NCBI GenBank assembly: GCA_964501185.1
Contig: CAZCRT010000010.1
Span: 1-64,000 of the forward strand
Direction: 5' to 3'
DNA length: 64,000 nt
Origin: BS150m-G50 sp964501185 [NCBI: uncultured Bacteroidia bacterium]
Lineage (GTDB): Bacteria > CAIWAD01 > BS150m-G50
Below are positions 35,304 through 43,327 of the stretch, one piece after another (positions within the stretch are counted from its first letter, which is position 1; the number at the start of each line of letters is the position of its first letter). A program made the translations under genes and the position numbers. The notes beneath the pieces are model-generated. The model saw only the letters and a list, made by a program, of their open reading frames with translations. It was not told where the DNA came from and searched no databases.

Positions 35304-36026
35304 TTATCTGATTACCTCATCTTCAGCACGTCGCTGGCGTTTATCATACAAAGCTGTACCCTCAAGAACCAGCACGTACTCACCTCTTGGAGTTCTTTCC
35401 TGCATCTCCTGCAACAATTCTGCCACGCTTCCCCGCTGGAACTCTTCATGTGCTTTGGTCAGCTCCCTGGCAATTACCAGGCGCCGCTCGGGCACCAGCT
35501 CGGCCAGCCTTTCCAGGGCGTTCAGGAGGCGATGTGGCGACTCGTAGAAAACCGTAGTAACGCTGTTCTGCACCATGGCAGCGAAGCGACTGCTACGTCC
35601 TTTCTTGCGTGGGAGAAAACCTTCATACAGAAAGCGATCCGTTGGCAGGCTGGATGCCACCAGAGCAGCGGTATGCGCGGATGCCCCCGGAATTGGTGCT
35701 ACTGTCAATCCTGCTTCAACCGCAGCTGATACAAGTCGATACCCGGGGTCGCTGATACCCGGCATACCGGCATCTGATATCAATGCGCAGCATTCACCTG
35801 ACTGCAGCCGACCCAGCAGGCGGGAAAGCACACCGGAGCGGGAAAAATCGTGATAGCTGGTCATGGGAGTATCAATACCATGATGTTCCAGCAGCCGTCG
35901 TGACAAACGGGTATCTTCCGCAGCGATGAAGTCCACCTCCCGCAGAATACGGATGGCCCGGAGTGTTATATCCTCCAGGTTACCGATCGGCGTGGCTACC
36001 AGATAGAGATCAGCGGTTTCCTTCAT
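35304..36026 (-). CDS. rsmI: 16S rRNA (cytidine-1402 2'-O)-methyltransferase
   Basis: RsmI uses S-adenosylmethionine to methylate the ribose of C1402 in the decoding centre. LYLVATPIGNLEDITLRAIRIL at 8-29 is the family signature. AEDTRLSRRLLEHHGI, LISDAGMPGISDPGYRLV and VAPIPGASAHTAALVASSLP complete the tetrapyrrole-methylase fold, with ESPHRLLNALERL and ARELTKAHEEFQRG at the end. Length 240 is slightly short of the usual 280, the C-terminal small domain being reduced. A 390-base gap lies upstream, so it may start a transcription unit with tmk. Confidence 0.94.
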   Translation of the reverse strand: MKETADLYLVATPIGNLEDITLRAIRILREVDFIAAEDTRLSRRLLEHHGIDTPMTSYHDFSRSGVLSRLLGRLQSGECCALISDAGMPGISDPGYRLVSAAVEAGLTVAPIPGASAHTAALVASSLPTDRFLYEGFLPRKKGRSSRFAAMVQNSVTTVFYESPHRLLNALERLAELVPERRLVIARELTKAHEEFQRGSVAELLQEMQERTPRGEYVLVLEGTALYDKRQRRAEDEVIR

Positions 36027-36133
36027 TCAATTCCTGCAGTTACTCTCCGGTGAGTGTATCGAAGTGATACAACGACTGAAATGAGACAGGACTCAGTACT
36101 CTGCCTCAGTTAGCGGTAACGACCTTCATTCAG

Positions 36134-36297
36134 TGGAAATACTGAAGCGAATATTGAATCCAGAATTTAATATTCTAAGGAGCAGCGATGAGATCTTCTA
36201 CTCCCTCACGATGCTGATCGCTTCAGCATTGCGTCCAGTACTCTGTCAATGCACTTCATTAGCTTAAGAGTGGGAATACTAAAGCGATTATTGAATC
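36134..36297. repeat. imperfect 27-base direct repeat pair
   Basis: Copies at 36134-36160 and 36271-36297 agree at 24 of 27 positions, both ending TATTGAATC and sharing AAGCGA in the middle. The start-to-start distance is 137 bases. A CTTCATT word lies shortly upstream of each copy. They could be operator sites for one regulator or remnants of a larger duplication; no further sequence similarity between the flanks was obvious by eye. Confidence 0.6.
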
Positions 36298-36344
36298 TAC
36301 ATTCAACAAGCGAAGAAGCAGCAATTCTATTGTCTGCTTTACCT

Positions 36345-36374
36345 CGTTTCCTGGATTGCTAAATCCAGGAAACG
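36345..36374. terminator. 13-bp hairpin downstream of nadE
   Basis: Perfect 13-base arms (left CGTTTCCTGGATT, right AATCCAGGAAACG) enclose a four-base GCTA loop. The hairpin begins about 43 bases past the nadE stop on the minus strand. No T-run follows in either direction, so it is a poor intrinsic terminator; it may stabilise the nadE transcript end or act with Rho. Confidence 0.45.
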
Positions 36375-36416
36375 CTTTAGGAATTGCCACTTAGAAAGCT
36401 GCCTCTGGTCAACTTT

Positions 36417-37277
36417 CTACCGGTAATTATCCCGGTTGAGGTGAAAATCAATACCGATTGTGCGGGTGCTCAGCTTCGGAATCAGCGGCCCCATTCTCTT
36501 GAACTGAGTACGGCTGATCAATTGGTGAACATGTCTGACCAGTTCTTCCTTAAGTCCCTGTTTAAGCGCTTCCTCAATAGTCATGCGGTTATCGACCAGA
36601 ACTTTCATCACACAATCCAGCTCTTCATATTTCCAACCGAGATCCTGCTCGTCAGTCTGCCCTTCGATCAGATCAGCACTTGGAGGTTTGAGACATATCT
36701 CCTGTGGCACATCCAGCCACCTGGCCATTTGATTGATCTGAGTTTTATAGAGATCACCCAGCGGATTAATCGCACTGGCCAGGTCACCAAAGAGAGTACC
36801 GTAACCCAGCATTAACTCTGATTTGTTACTCGTGCCCAGTACCAGCGCTTCCTGTTCCTGAGAGAGATCATAGAGGGTCAGCATTCGCATCCGCGCCATC
36901 AGGTTTCCGCGCCTTAGAGCATCTGCTTCCGGGTGCTTTTCCAGATAGGCATCAATCATCACAGTTACCGGCTCCAGCCGGGTTGCGATACCGATGCTTT
37001 CCGCTAAGAGATCAGCGTGGGTTACACTCTCCGGACTGCTGGTACGATATGGCATCTTGACACCGAGAACATTTTCCGGGCCCAGAGCCCGGGCTGCCAG
37101 AGCTGCTCCCACTGCTGAATCAATACCACCGGACAATCCCAGCAGTACCCGCTTGAAACCGGTGTTGTGCACTTCCTCACGGATGAAGGATGTCAGAACA
37201 CCTGTAACCAGCTCCGGATTTATTGCCAGTGACTCAAGGCAGACTGCTGGTATCCTGGTTTTCATAATTGATCCCAT
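36417..37277 (-). CDS. nadE: ammonia-dependent NAD synthetase
   Basis: Converts deamido-NAD to NAD with ATP and ammonia. The PP-loop LLGLSGGIDSAVGAALAARA carries SGGIDS at 49-54. LVLGTSNKSELMLGYGTLFGD and INPLGDLYKTQINQMARWL match the catalytic core, and PPSADLIEGQTDEQDLG the C-terminal loop. At 286 residues it lacks the N-terminal glutaminase domain of the larger form. ATG codons at 37277 and 37265 are both possible starts; a GGGA before the second makes it slightly better. It follows lat by 26 bases. Confidence 0.95.
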   Translation of the reverse strand: MGSIMKTRIPAVCLESLAINPELVTGVLTSFIREEVHNTGFKRVLLGLSGGIDSAVGAALAARALGPENVLGVKMPYRTSSPESVTHADLLAESIGIATRLEPVTVMIDAYLEKHPEADALRRGNLMARMRMLTLYDLSQEQEALVLGTSNKSELMLGYGTLFGDLASAINPLGDLYKTQINQMARWLDVPQEICLKPPSADLIEGQTDEQDLGWKYEELDCVMKVLVDNRMTIEEALKQGLKEELVRHVHQLISRTQFKRMGPLIPKLSTRTIGIDFHLNRDNYR

Positions 37278-37303
37278 GTTGCCAAAATAACGACAGCGCT
37301 TTC

Positions 37304-38620
37304 CTATTTCTGTAAGGTTTTGCGTATCAGGTCGATTCCCTCGTCCAGTTCATCACGGGTTATATTCAGTGAAGGACGGAAACGAACCGAATTATCCCCA
37401 CAACCGAGAATGACGACACCTGCTTCGTACAGAGAACCCACAAAATTATCCCGCTCTTCACCACTGGGAAGATCGAAAGCACACATCAGCCCCTTGCCAC
37501 GTGCGTTACTCAGCTGCGGGAACTCCGACTGGAGCTGTTCCAGTTGTTGCAGGAGATAGGCGCCCTCAATGGCAGCGTTGGTGATCAGGTCTTCTTCCTC
37601 TATCACATCCAGGTATTTGCCGAAGCGCACCATGTCGATCAGATTACCGCCCCAGGTCGAGTTGATACGGCTGGCCTCTACGAAGACATGCTTCTCAACT
37701 TCCTCAACCCGGCGTGATACAAGGACACCGCAGACCTGTGATTTTTTGCCAAAGGCAATAGCGTCCGGCTGTACTCCGAAATGCTCATGTGCCCAGAACT
37801 TGCCGGTCAGCCCGACTCCACTCTGCACTTCATCAAAAATGAAGAAGATCTCCTCCCGGTCACAGATGGCACGCAACTGCTGCATGAACTCCGGGCGGAA
37901 ATGGTTGTCACCACCTTCACCCTGAATCGGTTCGATAATCAGAGCGGCGATATCATACGGATTAGCTTCGATGGCTGACATGATCTGAGCCAGAGCTTTC
38001 TCCTCCGCCATCCTGACCACAGCCAGATTGGCTTCGTTCAGTGGGAAGGTTACCTTGGGATTGTCGATACGGGGCCAGTCAAAATAAGGGAAGAACATCG
38101 TCTTGCGGGGGTCGCTGGTATTGGTCAGTGAAAGTGTATATCCGGTCCGTCCATGAAAAGCCTGTTGGAAATGTATCACCTGCCTGCCCAGCTGATCCCC
38201 CTTGCCGGCTGCGACATTCTTGCGCACTTTCCAGTCAAAAGCTGTCTTGAGCGCATTCTCCACAGCCAGGCCGCCACCGGCAACCATGAAGAGATGTGGC
38301 AGATAGTCAGGTATACCAAAGCTGCTGAAACGCTCAACGAAGGCAGCCATTTCCTCTGTGTAGAGATCTGAATTGGTAATGTTGTTCACTGCTACTTCGC
38401 TCATATGACGCATGAATCCCGGTTCAACCAGCGCGGGATGGTTGAAACCGATCGGAGCGGATGCGAAGAAGGAGAAGAAATCGAGCAGCCAGCGTTCACG
38501 CCTTGAGTCATAAATTCTTCTACCCTGACTACGACGCAGGTCGAAAACAAGATCCATACCGTCAGCCTGCATATGAGTGGCAATTGTTTCGTGCACAGTG
38601 GCAGGTGAAACAGCTTTCAT
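37304..38620 (-). CDS. lat: L-lysine 6-transaminase
   Basis: A class III PLP aminotransferase of 438 residues that moves the epsilon-amino group of lysine to 2-oxoglutarate. FFSFFASAPIGFNHPAL, VAGGGLAVENALKTAFDWKVRK and HGRTGYTLSLTNT match the L-lysine-specific branch rather than ornithine or GABA enzymes. IIEPIQGEGGDNHFR, FIFDEVQSGVGLTGKFWAHE and AFGKKSQVCGV follow, the last holding the PLP lysine (292 or 293). GGAGGAG lies just before the ATG. The enzyme starts lysine catabolism to aminoadipate, or an osmolyte pathway in some bacteria. Confidence 0.93.
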   Translation of the reverse strand: MKAVSPATVHETIATHMQADGMDLVFDLRRSQGRRIYDSRRERWLLDFFSFFASAPIGFNHPALVEPGFMRHMSEVAVNNITNSDLYTEEMAAFVERFSSFGIPDYLPHLFMVAGGGLAVENALKTAFDWKVRKNVAAGKGDQLGRQVIHFQQAFHGRTGYTLSLTNTSDPRKTMFFPYFDWPRIDNPKVTFPLNEANLAVVRMAEEKALAQIMSAIEANPYDIAALIIEPIQGEGGDNHFRPEFMQQLRAICDREEIFFIFDEVQSGVGLTGKFWAHEHFGVQPDAIAFGKKSQVCGVLVSRRVEEVEKHVFVEASRINSTWGGNLIDMVRFGKYLDVIEEEDLITNAAIEGAYLLQQLEQLQSEFPQLSNARGKGLMCAFDLPSGEERDNFVGSLYEAGVVILGCGDNSVRFRPSLNITRDELDEGIDLIRKTLQK

Positions 38621-38949
38621 TTCTCCTCCGATAAGCTTTTTTTAGTTAGTGATTACACTGAGTTTTGACAACAGAACAACCTGTCATTTTTCAATCTAAA
38701 AATGTGCGCCCCTGCCGATTGCGAGTCAAGTTTTGTCGTCCGGCAGTGGAATTTCATCAACACTGATTACACCTTATAGGCAGGCAGGTCAGGTTCCCGG
38801 TTTCCTTATAATCATTCCATTCTGCAGTTAAGTCAGGGCTGCCTTAGTTCGATAATACAATATATATAGTTTCGTTGTTCAGGGAATGATATTTCACTGG
38901 ACATTAATATCATTGAACAGGTAATCATTATCACTCATAAGGGATACTT
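38621..38949. other. divergent intergenic region, lat / lipoprotein gene
   Basis: An AT-rich 329-base gap between divergently read genes. It must hold promoters for both, but I see no strong -35/-10 pair. On the minus strand TTGTTC and TGTAAT stand 16 bases apart before lat. On the plus side there is an AT-rich block (ATATATATAG near 38860). A 6-base CTGCCG/CGGCAG inverted repeat lies near 38715-38750. No octamer copy is present. Confidence 0.35.
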
Positions 38950-41838
38950 ATGAAAAACCATACCGGTAAACTGATCGGACTTATGGTACTGCTCTCGTTG
39001 CTGCTGGTCAACTGCTCCCTGGAGGATTACAGCAGTGATGACCTGCCCAACTGGACTTCTACTCTGGAGTTGCCACTGCTGGCGGCGTCCATCAATCTCG
39101 CGACACTGCTGGATGATTCACTGATTCATACCATGCCTACTATTGATGGTGATTCGATTTACGCCTATCTGGACACCCTGGAGATGGAGGAAGTACAGGT
39201 AGGGGATGAACTCCGACTCGATCCGATGCTGGAGAACTACACACACTACGCCACTGATATTGCGCTGACTGTAGGTGATACTTCCAGTGTCAGTTATGAT
39301 TCAGTAGGCCTGGCGGATATCAGCGAACAGATTATTGCCGAGGTAGGGCTGATTGAGATGGACAATATTGATCCATTTACTTCAGATCCGGTTCCTTTCA
39401 GAGCGATAATGCCGGAGGATCTGGTCGATAACCTGGAAGCTATGCTGGCTGATTCCGGCGGTTCCGCCCATGTTGTAATTGATCCGGTTGAACTGCAGCC
39501 TTTACAGAGTGAGTTCGCTTTCGATTCTTTCAATGAACTGGTACTGGCCTCCGGGTTCATGGATCTGACCATCAGTAATGACATGTTTGTCTACCTGGGT
39601 ATGCCACTGACAGTAACCCTGCTGGATACTTTCGGAGTGGAACTGTTTGCTGTCCCCTGGCCTGAAGAGATTGCTCCCGGTGCAGTATCAACCGAAAGTG
39701 TGGATATGAGTGGTCGCACTTTGCCTGGCGCAATGCTGTTGGAGATCACAGGATCGTCCGCCGGTACTCAGGGAGAGTCGGTACTGATTGATGAGTCCGA
39801 TCTGGATTCAGGTTTCACAGTCAGCATGGAAGCGAGGGATTTTATGGCTGAATCTGTCTGGGCACAGATCCCCTCGCAGACGCTGGAGGGTGGTGACCAG
39901 ATCCAGCTGGAGGATTCAGAAACCAGAATTGAGAACGCGTTGCTTGAAAGCTGCGATCTGACAATTGATCTGACTAACGGCATGGAACTGACCGGTGACC
40001 TGGTTGTTACAATTCCAGATCTCCTGTCACCTGCCGGGGAGCCCTGGGAAGTAACTCTGCCACTGCCCACAGATGCAAGCCAGTTCCAGGATGACCTGAG
40101 CGGTTGGTATCTGCAGATGGAATTGAATAATCAGGAGATTGAATACAGTTACCTGATTGTTACAGATGCCACCGACCCTGATTTCGCCCATCTGGATGAA
40201 AGTGATACAGCCACCCTGGATCTGCTGATTGCGGATGTCACCTTCAGCCAGCTGACAGGAACTATCGAACAGCAGGTGATAAGCGATGTCAAGGTTATGC
40301 CCCTGTTGAGTGATACACGCATCCTGACAGCCACCATTGAAACCGGAGTGCTGGCAATAACAGTGCTTAACAGTATCGGTGGAGATATGGAGGTTGATCT
40401 AACGATACCTGAACTGCTGTTTGACGGAGTTGAACTGACAACGACCCTGCAGGTTGAACCCGGTTTCCAGCTGTTTCAGATGGATATTGACGGTTACAAT
40501 CTCGTTCCTCCTTCACTGGATGACCAGGTGATCAACTTCGAGACCATAACTACAACAAGCACTGAGTATGGTGAATACAACCTGCTCGAGTCTACCCTCT
40601 ACAGTCTGGTGTTTCCCGGGATTGTTTTCAGTGAAGTGACCGGTGATTTTTCCAATACCGAAATCGTCGAAGAGGATTCCATCGCCACTGACAGCGAGCA
40701 TATAATCGAGCATGCCGGTGTCTTATCCGGTACTGTCACAGTAGAGCTGTTGAACGAAACCGGTGTCCCCACGGAAGTAAACCTCTTCATTGAAGAGCTG
40801 ACCCATGCCGGGGAGCCATTCGACCGTAGTTATACCGTACCTGCTGATGCTGAAAATTATATTCAGGAAATAGTATTGGACGGCTACCGGTTGCAGATGC
40901 CCCCGGAGCGACAATTCATTGACTACAGATCCAGCATGACAATTCCATCAGATGAGATAATTACTCTTTTCAGGCGGGATTCACTCTCTGGTGAAATCGG
41001 TATCGACACTCTTTTCTTTTCCGATCTGACAGGAACGGTGAGTTCGCTGACAGTGGAGAGTGATACTACAACTGAGGAGATGGAACTGCTGCCGGAAGAG
41101 CTGGATGGAATCCGGTTCCACAATGTCAACCTGGCTGTAGCGCTGGAGACAGATATCGGAATCAATGACAGCGACAGCCTGGATATTCTGCTGTCACTCG
41201 GTATCCGTGCCCTGAATCCGGAGGGTGAAGAGGTTGTTTCGCTGATTAACAACTGGAACATCCTTGACAGCAACAGGGTAGCGGTTCCGAATGCTACGGA
41301 GATGCTGAATCTGCTGCCGGACCGTTTCGAGACCTGGGGCAGCGTTGTTATCGACGGTCGTGCTGTGATCAACGCTACTGAGTTCATACGGGCCGATCTG
41401 GAAATCACCCTGCCCTTTGAATTTGAAATACTGGAGGATGCCTCAATAGATCTGGATCGGGAACTGCTGGACGAGGGTATCCCGGAGGATCTGGCTGAGG
41501 CGTCACTGATGCTGGAGGTGGATAATCAGTTTTCGTTCGGCAGCCGGTTGACAGTGCTGGCATCGGCTGACACCAGTCGACTGATTGATGGCACTGCAGA
41601 TACGTTGCTCTCTCTGGAACTGAATCCGCTTTCTGAACTGATAGATACAATCCGTCTGGCAGATGAGCGAATGGAGCTGCTGATCGGTGACTCCACCTGG
41701 ATAAAAGCTACAGTTGATCTTATGGGTTTGGAAGATGACAACGGCAATCCGCTGGTAACAAGGATACTGGCCAGCGACTCAATGAATGTTGACCTGCACA
41801 GTCGATTCAGATTCCATCTGGATCCGGGAGAAGAATAA
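38950..41838 (+). CDS. large acidic repeat lipoprotein
   Basis: A 962-residue protein starting with a lipoprotein signal: basic MKNHTGK, hydrophobic LIGLMVLLSLLLVNC with the lipid-accepting Cys at 22. The mature part is rich in Asp, Glu, Leu and Thr, with few basic residues. At least three copies of a roughly 133-residue unit begin near residues 327, 460 and 592, each with a beta-rich pattern such as EVDLTIPELLFDGVEL or EVNLFIEELTHAGEPF followed by DGYxLxPP. It looks like a beta-sandwich surface scaffold. I do not recognise a family. Its TAA overlaps the next gene's ATG by one base. Confidence 0.8.
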   Translation: MKNHTGKLIGLMVLLSLLLVNCSLEDYSSDDLPNWTSTLELPLLAASINLATLLDDSLIHTMPTIDGDSIYAYLDTLEMEEVQVGDELRLDPMLENYTHYATDIALTVGDTSSVSYDSVGLADISEQIIAEVGLIEMDNIDPFTSDPVPFRAIMPEDLVDNLEAMLADSGGSAHVVIDPVELQPLQSEFAFDSFNELVLASGFMDLTISNDMFVYLGMPLTVTLLDTFGVELFAVPWPEEIAPGAVSTESVDMSGRTLPGAMLLEITGSSAGTQGESVLIDESDLDSGFTVSMEARDFMAESVWAQIPSQTLEGGDQIQLEDSETRIENALLESCDLTIDLTNGMELTGDLVVTIPDLLSPAGEPWEVTLPLPTDASQFQDDLSGWYLQMELNNQEIEYSYLIVTDATDPDFAHLDESDTATLDLLIADVTFSQLTGTIEQQVISDVKVMPLLSDTRILTATIETGVLAITVLNSIGGDMEVDLTIPELLFDGVELTTTLQVEPGFQLFQMDIDGYNLVPPSLDDQVINFETITTTSTEYGEYNLLESTLYSLVFPGIVFSEVTGDFSNTEIVEEDSIATDSEHIIEHAGVLSGTVTVELLNETGVPTEVNLFIEELTHAGEPFDRSYTVPADAENYIQEIVLDGYRLQMPPERQFIDYRSSMTIPSDEIITLFRRDSLSGEIGIDTLFFSDLTGTVSSLTVESDTTTEEMELLPEELDGIRFHNVNLAVALETDIGINDSDSLDILLSLGIRALNPEGEEVVSLINNWNILDSNRVAVPNATEMLNLLPDRFETWGSVVIDGRAVINATEFIRADLEITLPFEFEILEDASIDLDRELLDEGIPEDLAEASLMLEVDNQFSFGSRLTVLASADTSRLIDGTADTLLSLELNPLSELIDTIRLADERMELLIGDSTWIKATVDLMGLEDDNGNPLVTRILASDSMNVDLHSRFRFHLDPGEE

Positions 41839-43226
41839 TGAGAAAACGATACGACTACAGCTCCAGGCTGCGAATTCCTGCAATCACTCTGATAGCAATA
41901 ATGCTGTTCAATCCAGCGCAGGCCGGAACCGGCGGGCCACAGAATACCAGTATGGCAGGTGCCTTTATGGTCAGCGCCCGGGGTGTGGACGCCGCTCTGC
42001 TTAATCCGGCCAATCTGGGCTACAGCCTTGATCATACTCCCGATACACCTAACACTTCGATCACTTTCCTCGGACTTAATGCTGAAGCGCACAACAACGC
42101 TGTTTCTCCCGGATGGCTCAACAACTCCCTTTTCGGTGACCTGAATCTCGATGAAGGTAATAACCGGAGCGACTTTCTGAGTGTCTTCGATGAGGATGGC
42201 TGGGATCTGGCAGCACTGCTGCAACTGCGTATGTTCGGAATCTCCTGGAGAAACTTTGCACTGACGATCACACCTGAGTTGCAACAGACCATGAGTCTGC
42301 CGACTGATCTGATGCAGGTGGTTTTTGATGGCATTTACTTCAATGAACCGATTTCGCTTAGCGAAACCAGCAGCCACATGCAACTGGTAGTACCGGTTTC
42401 ATTCTCTTACGGACAGCCGCTACAGCTACCCTGGATTGATGACTATATCGGGGATTATGTTGATGCAACCTATGTGGGTGGGGGTGTCACAACCCTGTTC
42501 GGTATTGCCTGCGCAAATATCGATCACAGTGAGGGAGAGCTGCTGTCACGCTCAGATTCCATTGCGGTAAACAGTCGTGTGCTGGTCAGTGCAGTTGGCT
42601 TACCGCTGGATGATGAAAGCGATCTGGCACTCGGAGTCAATGGCATGGGATACGCCTTTGACCTCGGTCTGGCAGTTGATGTCAACGATCGGTTGCATTG
42701 CGGACTCACTTTTAACAACCTCTTTGGACGGATTCACTGGAGCGATAAGCACGCCCGCAGTTATGACTTTGGCTACCGGTTGAATCTCAGCAATGCGGAT
42801 ATCGAAGAGATCAGTGGTTACAGTGAAGCGGAGATGGATTCATTGCAGGAAACCTGGGCAGTTGCCGACAGCAGTTTTGCCCGTGATGGCTTCCGTACTT
42901 CCTGGCCCTCCTATATGCAGCTCGGCGCAGAATACAGACTGCTTGACTGGGTTTCATTCTCAGGAGTTTACCGACAGGGATTCAATCCGGTTTTGCGCAG
43001 CGGTATTCGTCCAAGGCTGGCTGTTGCCGGTGAAATGAACTACCTGCCCTGGCTGCCGCTGCGGCTGGGACTGGCTGTTGGCGGTATGGAAGGCTTCGAA
43101 TGGGGTACCGGTTTCGGGCTGGCGTTTACTCATTACCAGCTGGATTTCGGCTTCGCGCAGAGTGGTGGTATGTTCAACTGGGCTAAAGGAGTGACATTCG
43201 GGCTGGAACAACGGATCATGTTCTAG
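41838..43226 (+). CDS. outer-membrane beta-barrel protein (PorV/FadL-like or DUF5723-like)
   Basis: A 462-residue exported protein: signal helix RIPAITLIAIMLFNPAQAG, then TSMAGAFMVSARGVDAALLNPANLGY, the conserved Asn-Pro-Ala start of FadL/PorV-like barrels. The rest alternates polar and aromatic residues in amphipathic strands and ends with a terminal Phe (GLEQRIMF), the usual barrel-assembly signal. It is translationally coupled to the lipoprotein upstream (TAATG), so the two probably act together at the outer membrane, either as transporter plus surface cap or as part of a secretion device. That role is inference. Confidence 0.78.
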   Translation: MRKRYDYSSRLRIPAITLIAIMLFNPAQAGTGGPQNTSMAGAFMVSARGVDAALLNPANLGYSLDHTPDTPNTSITFLGLNAEAHNNAVSPGWLNNSLFGDLNLDEGNNRSDFLSVFDEDGWDLAALLQLRMFGISWRNFALTITPELQQTMSLPTDLMQVVFDGIYFNEPISLSETSSHMQLVVPVSFSYGQPLQLPWIDDYIGDYVDATYVGGGVTTLFGIACANIDHSEGELLSRSDSIAVNSRVLVSAVGLPLDDESDLALGVNGMGYAFDLGLAVDVNDRLHCGLTFNNLFGRIHWSDKHARSYDFGYRLNLSNADIEEISGYSEAEMDSLQETWAVADSSFARDGFRTSWPSYMQLGAEYRLLDWVSFSGVYRQGFNPVLRSGIRPRLAVAGEMNYLPWLPLRLGLAVGGMEGFEWGTGFGLAFTHYQLDFGFAQSGGMFNWAKGVTFGLEQRIMF

Positions 43227-43327
43227 GCTGAAGAAACAGCAACAGATATATCGAATCCCACACCCACTTGCATTAACCGCCTCCCTCCATTACCATTACT
43301 GGTAAATCATTTCAGGCGGAGGGCAGC

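Larger units (their letters stand above)
36027..36416. other. 390-base intergenic region between nadE and rsmI
   Basis: No gene seen. It holds one copy of the dispersed octamer (36064-36071), a 27-base imperfect direct repeat pair (36134-36160 and 36271-36297), a short ATGCTGA/TCAGCAT inverted repeat at 36211-36229, and a strong hairpin at 36345-36374. The region presumably contains the promoter for rsmI and the transcript end of nadE. Confidence 0.5.
1652..40317. repeat. dispersed non-palindromic octamer TGTATCAC / GTGATACA, 32 copies
   Basis: Copies reading TGTATCAC on the plus strand start at 1652, 9519, 9686, 14240, 15118, 15732, 18642, 19250, 19883, 20715, 22985, 23477, 24526, 25847, 27221, 29671, 29872, 34508, 34624, 35261 and 38172. 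Copies reading GTGATACA start at 4431, 6052, 11638, 15421, 16350, 18125, 20543, 36064, 37714, 40202 and 40310. A given octamer counted on both strands is expected about twice in 64 kb. Most copies are inside genes, in different reading frames, so a protein motif does not explain them. Counts were made by eye and could miss a few. Confidence 0.85.

Noticed and set aside
36345-36374. Intrinsic terminator of nadE
   Set aside because: Stem and loop are excellent but there is no T-run on either strand; kept as a hairpin of uncertain function with reduced confidence.
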